This document shows positions 1 to 4,611 of a DNA stretch of 5,697 nt, one piece after another. The DNA lies in assembly GCA_030627155.1 (NCBI GenBank), contig DAOUSP010000090.1:1-5697 (forward strand). Reading direction: 5' to 3'. Under the pieces are notes generated by a model. That model was not told where the DNA came from, made no database searches, and saw only the letters and a list, made by a program, of their open reading frames with translations. The stretch comes from Candidatus Aminicenantota bacterium. Lineage in GTDB: Bacteria > Acidobacteriota > Aminicenantia > Aminicenantales > Aminicenantaceae. Position 1 is the stretch's first letter; each line of letters begins with the position of its first letter. Position numbers and translations under genes: made by a program.

Positions 1-109
1 AGGGGTCAAGTCTTACATTATAACATTTTTTCCTGTTTATTCTGTGGCTTCAGACCATTGATCAGCCAACCGCATCGCGAAAAATGTTATAATGTAAGAC
101 TTGACCCCT
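1..109. repeat. Palindromic element with 30-bp perfect inverted arms, MITE/REP-like
   Basis: Bases 1-30 are the exact reverse complement of bases 80-109, with a 49-base interior. The outer end reads AGGGGTCAAGTCTTACATTA and the arm finishes in a run of T. Inside, TGGCT (45-49) can pair with AGCCA (64-68), so a single strand could fold into a long hairpin with a small inner stem. No reading frame of useful length fits inside. From memory, and unverified, arms with a GGGGTCAAG...ACATTATAACATTTT pattern often flank REP-associated (IS200-like, Y1) transposase genes in environmental bacteria. This would then be a non-autonomous copy or a remnant. The left arm starts at the first base of the window, so the true left limit is unknown. 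The inverted repeat is certain; its mobile nature is inference. Confidence 0.85.
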
Positions 110-125
110 TGACCCCCTTGACCCC
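101..125. repeat. Three tandem copies of TTGACCCC
   Basis: TTGACCCC occurs at 101-108, TTGACCCCC at 109-117 and TTGACCCC at 118-125, followed by another TTG. The first copy is the outer end of the right palindrome arm, so the array seems to be an iterated end of that element. Replication slippage or repeated insertion at the same end could produce this. Confidence 0.8.
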
Positions 126-173
126 TTGCCTCCTCTTTGTTTAAAGGAAGAGCCCTTCTTCACTCCACTCCTA

Positions 174-201
174 ACTCCTCACTCTTTACTCCTCACTCCT
201 C
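174..201. repeat. 7-bp tandem repeat, unit ACTCCTC
   Basis: Four heptamers lie head to tail: ACTCCTC (174-180), ACTCTTT (181-187, degenerate), ACTCCTC (188-194) and ACTCCTC (195-201). A less regular CACTCCACTCCT stretch precedes them at 161-172. The strand is almost pure pyrimidine apart from one A per unit. This looks like a short slippage-prone microsatellite in spacer DNA, and no function is visible. Confidence 0.75.
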
Positions 202-260
202 ACTTATCTTGGCTCTCCAGGCTCTACGGAAATAGTAAAATGGGTATTGTGTCCCGGATT

Positions 261-269
261 TGATATAAT
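261..269 (+). promoter_or_regulatory. Extended -10 promoter (TGATATAAT)
   Basis: TGATATAAT fits the extended -10 consensus TGnTATAAT exactly. No convincing -35 hexamer sits 16-18 bases upstream, which extended -10 promoters can tolerate. A start point near 276 is expected, about 20 bases before the ATG at 297. GATATA (262-267) and TATATC (277-282) form a small dyad over the start region that could be an operator, but it is short and AT-rich and may be chance. Confidence 0.45.
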
Positions 270-296
270 AATGTAGTATATCGAGGAGAGAAGCAC

Positions 297-359
297 ATGA
301 TAAGCATTCTTTCAGATTTTGACACACAAAGACGACATGCCGAAATTTACACCTTATGA
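297..359 (+). pseudogene. 20-codon reading frame; possible decayed 5' end of a gene or upstream part of a UGA-interrupted frame
   Basis: An ATG at 297 follows a GAGGAG Shine-Dalgarno sequence (283-288) and an extended -10 promoter, so the initiation signals look genuine. The frame encodes 20 residues and ends at TGA (357-359). The first residues, MISILSDFD, resemble the start of SAM hydrolase/chlorinase-family (DUF62) proteins, which usually begin with a hydrophobic strand followed by TDFG. The rest does not continue that match. It may therefore be the stub of a lost gene whose promoter survived. After the TGA the same frame stays open through codons FRIV and joins the basic frame at 372, so UGA read-through would give 61 residues. 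A leader peptide is another option. The DUF62 resemblance rests on about nine residues and is weak. Confidence 0.3.
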
Positions 360-371
360 TTCAGGATTGTA

Positions 372-482
372 ATGCCTCGAAAAATAAATAGACGCCAAAA
401 ACCCGCCTGGCAGAAGATCCGCAAGCCATATGCTCCCAGCACTACACCCCGCCCTTCTCACAAAAAACGAAAGCGAAAATGA
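372..482 (+). CDS. Small highly basic protein, 36 aa, unrecognised
   Basis: ATG at 372 is preceded by AGGA (363-366) at a 5-base spacing, which is a workable ribosome binding site. The 36-residue product has about 15 Lys/Arg and no Asp or Glu. It contains a WQKIRKPYAP segment (residues 13-22) and ends in KKRKRK. Such a composition suggests RNA or ribosome contact, but this is inference; I cannot match it to the known tiny ribosomal proteins (for example bTHX). From memory, short Lys/Arg-rich hypothetical proteins with an RKP-x-x-P stretch occur in several bacterial phyla, which slightly favours a real gene. It lies in the same frame as the short frame ending at 359. The promoter at 261-269 could serve both. 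It may instead be a chance frame or the tail of a decayed gene. Confidence 0.42.
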   Translation: MPRKINRRQKPAWQKIRKPYAPSTTPRPSHKKRKRK

Positions 483-497
483 GATAAGTATTGCGAT

Positions 498-542
498 TCT
501 AGCGCGTCTAGCCAGTCTAGCTCGTCTAGCTCATTTAGCTCT
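498..542. repeat. 9-bp tandem repeat, five units of TCTAGCnnn
   Basis: Five 9-base units follow each other without gaps: TCTAGCGCG (498-506), TCTAGCCAG (507-515), TCTAGCTCG (516-524), TCTAGCTCA (525-533) and TTTAGCTCT (534-542). The first six bases are nearly constant and the last three vary. The array ends two bases before the -35 hexamer of the arcC promoter. Copy-number change would therefore alter the DNA immediately upstream of the promoter without touching it. No spacers are present, so it is not a CRISPR array. A binding-site array or plain minisatellite are both possible. Confidence 0.85.
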
Positions 543-543
543 A

Positions 544-572
544 TTGATTAATCCCAACGTCTGTATTATAAT
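544..572 (+). promoter_or_regulatory. Sigma70-type promoter of the arcC-argF operon
   Basis: TTGATT (544-549, four of six consensus bases including TTGA) is followed after exactly 17 bases by a perfect TATAAT (567-572). Transcription should begin near 579, giving a leader of about 65 bases before the arcC ATG. It is the only well-spaced promoter seen between the small frames and arcC, and it probably drives all three genes downstream. No ArgR-like box was recognised. Confidence 0.65.
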
Positions 573-583
573 TACTAATCTTT

Positions 584-615
584 TTTTAAATAAAACTTAT
601 TTTAAATAAAACTTA
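584..615. repeat. Perfect 16-bp tandem duplication in the arcC leader
   Basis: TTTTAAATAAAACTTA is present at 584-599 and again, without a gap or mismatch, at 600-615. Because of the duplication AAATAA (588-593) can pair with TTATTT (597-602) around a three-base loop, making a weak all-A/U hairpin in the leader RNA. The array sits between the expected transcription start and the Shine-Dalgarno sequence. A perfect copy suggests a recent slippage event. Confidence 0.9.
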
Positions 616-620
616 ATAAA

Positions 621-626
621 GAGGAG
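621..626 (+). promoter_or_regulatory. Shine-Dalgarno GAGGAG upstream of arcC, unusually far from the ATG
   Basis: GAGGAG is the only strong ribosome binding site before arcC, yet 17 bases separate it from the ATG at 644, where 5-10 is usual. Upstream in the same frame lie CTG (641), ATT (638) and then a TAA (635-637), so the protein can be extended by at most two codons through non-standard starts. ATG at 644 remains the best start because MNKKIALIAFGGNA matches the normal N-terminus of carbamate kinases. Confidence 0.5.
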
Positions 627-643
627 ATTCTTAATAAATTCTG

Positions 644-1609
644 ATGAATAAAAAAATCGCCCTGATTGCTTTTGGTGGCAACGCCATTCTTTCAGATAAC
701 CAACGTGGACTGCAGTCTGAGCAGATGAAAAATTCCCAGAAAGCAGCTCAATTAATGGTACAAATCGTGAAAAAAGGATATGAGCTAATCATTGTTCACG
801 GCAATGGTCCCCAGGTAGGGAATATTTTGATTCAAATGGAAGAAGCTGTCAATAAAATTCCTCCTTTTTCTCTGGAGGTTTGTGATGCAATGACAGAAGG
901 CAGCATGGGTTTTATGCTTGAAATGGCCCTTGTCAACGAACTCCGCAAAAATTCTTTAGACAAGGAAGTTGCAACCTTGATAACTCAAGTGGTCGTTGAT
1001 AGGGATGACCCAGCTTTTAATAATCCCACAAAACCGATTGGCCCTTTTTATTCCAAATATCGTGCCCAGATGCTGGCTCGAGAAAAAAAATGGACCATGA
1101 TTGAAGATGCTGGACGGGGGTACCGCAAGGTTGTTCCATCACCAAGGCCAATAGATATCGTGCCTAAGCAGATCATCCATGACCTGGTTCATTCTGGAAA
1201 AATTGTCATTGCTGCAGGAGGAGGCGGAATCCCTATAATCATCAACGGACGGGGCCTTTTCCAGGGAGTTGAAGCAGTCATCGATAAGGACTACGCCGCA
1301 AGCCTTATCGCCAGGGAAGTAGGCGTCGATCTTTTCATAATTTTAACAGGTGTGCCACGCGTTTATATCAACTTTGGCACTCCGGATGAAACGCCAATTT
1401 CTCTTATGACAATTCAAGAAGCCCAGAAGCACCTTGATGAAGGCCAGTTTCCCTCAGGATCTATGGAGCCAAAAATCAAAGCCGCCATGGAATATATTCG
1501 TAGCGGAGGCAAAGAGGTTTTGATAACCTCTGCAAGCCATTTGAAGGCGGCATTAATCAATCGTTCCGGCACTAAGATAATATCAACTGTTTCCAGGAGA
1601 AATAAATGA
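644..1609 (+). CDS. arcC: Carbamate kinase
   Basis: This is a cytoplasmic amino-acid-kinase-family enzyme that interconverts carbamoyl phosphate plus ADP with ATP plus carbamate; carbamate then breaks down to ammonia and CO2. The 321 residues are close to the family's usual 310-315. Family motifs appear in order: GGNA (11-14), HGNGPQVGN (52-60), TQVVVDRDDPAF (114-125) with TKPIGPF (129-135), YRKVVPSPRP (160-169), AGGGGIPI (191-198), EAVIDKDYAAS (210-220), LTGVPRVYINFG (234-245) and GSMEPKI (272-278). No key motif is missing, so the enzyme looks active. It is the first gene of the operon; its TGA overlaps the argF ATG (ATGA). Its partner is normally a carbamoyltransferase, as here, in arginine fermentation. 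In some archaea a carbamate-kinase-like enzyme works in the synthetic direction, so direction cannot be fixed from sequence. The SD-to-start distance is unusually long. Confidence 0.96.
   Translation: MNKKIALIAFGGNAILSDNQRGLQSEQMKNSQKAAQLMVQIVKKGYELIIVHGNGPQVGNILIQMEEAVNKIPPFSLEVCDAMTEGSMGFMLEMALVNELRKNSLDKEVATLITQVVVDRDDPAFNNPTKPIGPFYSKYRAQMLAREKKWTMIEDAGRGYRKVVPSPRPIDIVPKQIIHDLVHSGKIVIAAGGGGIPIIINGRGLFQGVEAVIDKDYAASLIAREVGVDLFIILTGVPRVYINFGTPDETPISLMTIQEAQKHLDEGQFPSGSMEPKIKAAMEYIRSGGKEVLITSASHLKAALINRSGTKIISTVSRRNK
1595..1599 (+). promoter_or_regulatory. Ribosome binding site AGGAG for argF, inside the end of arcC
   Basis: AGGAG lies 6 bases before the ATG at 1606 and 9 bases before a second in-frame ATG at 1609, so either methionine could be used. 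The 1606 start creates the common ATGA stop-start overlap with arcC and is preferred. Its position inside arcC points to translational coupling. Confidence 0.65.
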
Positions 1610-2532
1610 TGCATAAAGACTTCATTTCAATCCACGATTTATCTCTTTATGAATTCAGCGAAATATTAGATTTCGTAAAAGTAATGAAAGAAAAGCCTCA
1701 GCGCTTCCAGAAAAAGCTCAAAAATAAAATCCTTGCTATGATTTTCCAAAAATCCTCTCTTAGAACAAGGATGACATTTGAAGTTGGGATGTTGCAGCTT
1801 GGAGGGAAAGCGATCTATCTTGCCCCTTCTGATATCCAGATAGGAACACGTGAAGCTCCTTCCGATATTGCAAAGAATCTTGAACTCTGGGTTCATGGCA
1901 TCATGGTCAGGACCTTTGCCCACCAAATCGTCTTCGACCTTGCGCAATCCACACATATTCCTGTGATAAACGCTTTAACTGACCTTCTCCATCCCTGCCA
2001 GGCAATGGCAGATTTCTTCACAATCAAAGAAAAAAAAGGCGCATTAGCAAAGATCAAGTTAGCCTATGTGGGCGATGGAAACAATGTGTGTCACAGCCTT
2101 CTTTTCGCTTCGGCAAAAGCCGGGTGTGAAATGGCAATCGCCACTCCTTCTGGTTATGAACCAAACCCTGAAATCGTAAAACAAGCCGCTGAAGACGGGA
2201 AAGATTCTGGTTTCCGGTTTAATCTGACAAATGACCCATTCGAAGCTGTTAAGGGAGCAGATGCTGTTTACACAGACACCTGGGCATCTATGGGGCAGGA
2301 ACATGAAAAGGAGCAAAGGATTAAAATATTTTCTCCATATCAGGTTAATAGCAACCTTATGGCAAAAGCCAAGCCAGATGCATTATTCATGCACTGTCTT
2401 CCAGCACACCGCGGAGAAGAAGTTACGGATGAAGTCATAGATTCCAAGCAGTCTGTTGTTTTTAACCAGGCAGAAAATCGTCTTCATGTACAAAAAACGC
2501 TTCTTCTATTACTATTAAAAGAGAATAAATAA
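1606..2532 (+). CDS. argF: Ornithine carbamoyltransferase
   Basis: The enzyme transfers the carbamoyl group between carbamoyl phosphate and ornithine to give citrulline and phosphate, or the reverse, in the cytoplasm. The 308 residues fit the family. Carbamoyl-phosphate-binding residues are visible as SLRTR (51-55), R102 in MVRTFAH and HPCQ (129-132). The ornithine-binding half shows GDGNN (156-160), DTWASMGQE (224-232) and HCLPAHRGEE (263-272), followed by NQAENRLHVQK (287-297). The usual STRTR is SLRTR here. SLRTR also occurs in acetyl- and succinyl-ornithine carbamoyltransferases, but the HCLPAHRGE motif is that of true ornithine enzymes. Coupling to arcC suggests the catabolic role (arcB-like). 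Without an arginine deiminase or other arg genes in view, a biosynthetic role remains open, so the symbol argF is provisional. Confidence 0.93.
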   Translation: MMHKDFISIHDLSLYEFSEILDFVKVMKEKPQRFQKKLKNKILAMIFQKSSLRTRMTFEVGMLQLGGKAIYLAPSDIQIGTREAPSDIAKNLELWVHGIMVRTFAHQIVFDLAQSTHIPVINALTDLLHPCQAMADFFTIKEKKGALAKIKLAYVGDGNNVCHSLLFASAKAGCEMAIATPSGYEPNPEIVKQAAEDGKDSGFRFNLTNDPFEAVKGADAVYTDTWASMGQEHEKEQRIKIFSPYQVNSNLMAKAKPDALFMHCLPAHRGEEVTDEVIDSKQSVVFNQAENRLHVQKTLLLLLLKENK

Positions 2533-2534
2533 AA

Positions 2535-4598
2535 ATGATTGAACTAATAGAATTTACAAAAATCTCTGGAGATGACCTTTCATTTCTAGCCGAGGAACTC
2601 TCTAAAATCAACAACCCTCTGCATATACAAGAGCTCACAAGAAAACTGGCTTTCAAAAAAGCAGAAAGCCAGATGAATCAAGCGGTCAAAAAATATGACC
2701 CTTACTGCAAATATGAAGTAGGAGACATTGTTTACAAAGAATACAATGAGCCTCTTATGGTCAGCAGTAAAGGCACAGAAATGTTTACAGGAGCAGTAGT
2801 TCTTAAGGTTATAAAGAAAATCTCCTATGAAAATTTCAACTGTGAGATGCTCGAAGTCGATTTCAGTGGGGGAGGAACATTCCGCAAGCACATCGATTAT
2901 ATGAAAAAAACAAAAACCCAGGTTCTAATTCCAAGCAGTCTGGAAGGAAAAGCAAAAACACCAGAAGTATTAAATAGAGAAGAGGACCCACGGCTTCATG
3001 AGCTTCCTATGACAGAAAAAGACTTGAAGTCTCTGGAGAAAAACCTGAAGGGTGCTCTTGCCCATTCTTCACAGTTTTTTAATTGGAGCCATTACTGGCA
3101 GCTCAAAGAAAAATGCATCTCTATTTCAGAAGAAAAGATCAAGGAAATCGAAAATCATCTGCTTGAAACTAAGGAATCGATGTCCACAGAAGACATGGTG
3201 GTAAAGTATTTTAAGCAGAAACCTGCAAGCGATCTCTTTGAACTTTACTGCTTAAGTTTAAATCACTGTTTAGAGAAAAAACATAAGAAAAAATTCGTCT
3301 TTGTTTTTCCAGAAAAATGGGGGAAATGGCATCTCAAAAAGGTCCTTGAGTCTTTTACAGAAAACTTGCCCCTTTTGGCCCCAAAAGCAGCGCTTCCATA
3401 TGAGGAAGGAAAACAAATAAGTGAAATCACTACGACTAATGATTTTCCATTAAAAATCTATCTCACATGGAGAGAAATACTTTCTGGAGGAATAAAGATT
3501 CCTGAAAAACTGAGCAAGAATTTATCTCATTGTATAGAATATATCTTTACAGATACGGAAATGTCGAAAGACTACATCGTTTATTATTATCCGTCTTTGT
3601 GTATATTTCTTGGGCTGAAAGAATTTTTCGAAACCCATAACGTACCCCAAGGCGCAAGCCTCACCCTGGAAAGGCAGGGCATCACTAAATTCAATTTTTG
3701 GATGAAAAAAACAAAGAAAAAATTTTCAGTCTCAAAGGTTACTTACGATCCTAAAGCTGACCAGTTTGCCTTAACCGGCGAAGAGATGTTTTCGTTCTTC
3801 ACACCAAATAAAATCATCCACATTGAATGCGAGACTCTCGAAAAGCTTTTTACGCTTTATGATAATAGAGAAGGGATTGACCTTAGGGAGCTCCTCATTC
3901 TTATCTATAAAAATTTTGGCATCGAAAAAGACAACAAATCTCTTCATTACCTAAGGGCTTTCCATTTAGTAGACATGCTCAAACAGACCACCCAGGAAGA
4001 GGTTGAAATGACACTGCTTAGCTTTCCAGAGTTTGTTCCATCCGAAAAGAAGAAAGGGATTTTCATCTATGAAGAGAAAATAAAAACAGAAGAAGAAATC
4101 ATAAAGGAAGAGCCCGTGGAAATTCCTGTAGAAATGGAACCTCTCCCAATTCCAGAAACTCCTTCTCCTCCTGTTTCTTCTGTTTCAACCATTGAACCGG
4201 CTGAAGAGGAAATCGAAGAAATCCAAACCTTAGAAGCCATAGAATCTCCTCCGGCTCCCAAAGAAGAATTCGTTGAAAGACCAAAAAAAGAAAAAGAATT
4301 CAAGAAGAAAAAACATAGGATAGAATTAGAGGCGGAAAAGGCTCCCCGCAAAAGAAAGGGAGCGAAAAAATTTATTGAAGAGCGTATAGAACTTGAAGAA
4401 TTTGAACAGGAAGCCATGATTGCAGTCAAAGCTAAAGAGAAAAAAGAAACTGAAGAAGAATTAGATATAAAAACAGAAAAAAAAGGGAAAGTCAAACCAT
4501 TCAGCCCACAAGGACCTGTGTTTGGTGTATTTGCCGAAAAGCTGAAATCTGCCTTAGACCAAAAAGACAAGGGAAAAAAGAAAAAGCAGGAAAAGTAA
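2535..4598 (+). CDS. Uncharacterised 687-aa protein with possible helix-turn-helix and long charged tail
   Basis: I do not recognise this family. The ATG is 2 bases after the argF stop, with only a weak GAGAA site (2521-2525), so translation is probably coupled to argF. No signal peptide or membrane segment is seen, so it is likely cytoplasmic. Residues 13-42 (LAEELSK...LHIQELTRKLA) look like a helix-turn-helix of the HARE-HTH kind. Residues 58-133 are strand-rich with VGDIVYKEY and SGGGTFRKHIDYM, suggesting a small barrel. Residues 160-510 are mainly helical and Lys-rich, with a second possible winged-helix-like part near 446-512 (GIDLRELLILIYKNFG...GIFIYEE). From about 514 to the end the protein is low-complexity Glu/Lys with prolines, probably disordered, interrupted by a more ordinary KPFSPQGPVFGVFAEKL segment (654-670). 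This architecture hints at nucleic-acid binding, for example an RNA- or DNA-associated factor. That is inference only. Confidence 0.9.
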   Translation: MIELIEFTKISGDDLSFLAEELSKINNPLHIQELTRKLAFKKAESQMNQAVKKYDPYCKYEVGDIVYKEYNEPLMVSSKGTEMFTGAVVLKVIKKISYENFNCEMLEVDFSGGGTFRKHIDYMKKTKTQVLIPSSLEGKAKTPEVLNREEDPRLHELPMTEKDLKSLEKNLKGALAHSSQFFNWSHYWQLKEKCISISEEKIKEIENHLLETKESMSTEDMVVKYFKQKPASDLFELYCLSLNHCLEKKHKKKFVFVFPEKWGKWHLKKVLESFTENLPLLAPKAALPYEEGKQISEITTTNDFPLKIYLTWREILSGGIKIPEKLSKNLSHCIEYIFTDTEMSKDYIVYYYPSLCIFLGLKEFFETHNVPQGASLTLERQGITKFNFWMKKTKKKFSVSKVTYDPKADQFALTGEEMFSFFTPNKIIHIECETLEKLFTLYDNREGIDLRELLILIYKNFGIEKDNKSLHYLRAFHLVDMLKQTTQEEVEMTLLSFPEFVPSEKKKGIFIYEEKIKTEEEIIKEEPVEIPVEMEPLPIPETPSPPVSSVSTIEPAEEEIEEIQTLEAIESPPAPKEEFVERPKKEKEFKKKKHRIELEAEKAPRKRKGAKKFIEERIELEEFEQEAMIAVKAKEKKETEEELDIKTEKKGKVKPFSPQGPVFGVFAEKLKSALDQKDKGKKKKQEK

Positions 4599-4611
4599 GG
4601 AAATAGGCCCC

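Noticed and set aside
1..109. Rho-independent terminator of an upstream gene
   Set aside because: The arms are 30 bp with a 49-base interior and AT-rich inner ends, and the right arm is followed by TTGACCCC units and not by a T run. It fits a mobile-type palindrome better.
360..381. Hairpin after the UGA as a bona fide bacterial SECIS element
   Set aside because: Only six base pairs with a bulged C, and the loop lies too near the UGA. Not enough to call; kept only as part of a low-confidence hypothesis.
498..542. CRISPR array
   Set aside because: Units are 9 bp and directly adjacent with no spacers; no cas genes are present.
2059..2316. Minus-strand frame within argF, and similar short frames at 1414-1614, 1666-1956, 2231-2440, 2462-2656 and 2586-2891
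   Set aside because: All are shadows of clear genes in another frame, without protein-like composition or start signals.
4067..4570. 167-codon minus-strand open frame rich in Ser
   Set aside because: It is the complement of the Glu/Lys-rich tail of the 687-aa gene: GAA/GAG codons read as TTC/CTC and shifted give Ser and Phe. Low complexity, with no start signals or domain.
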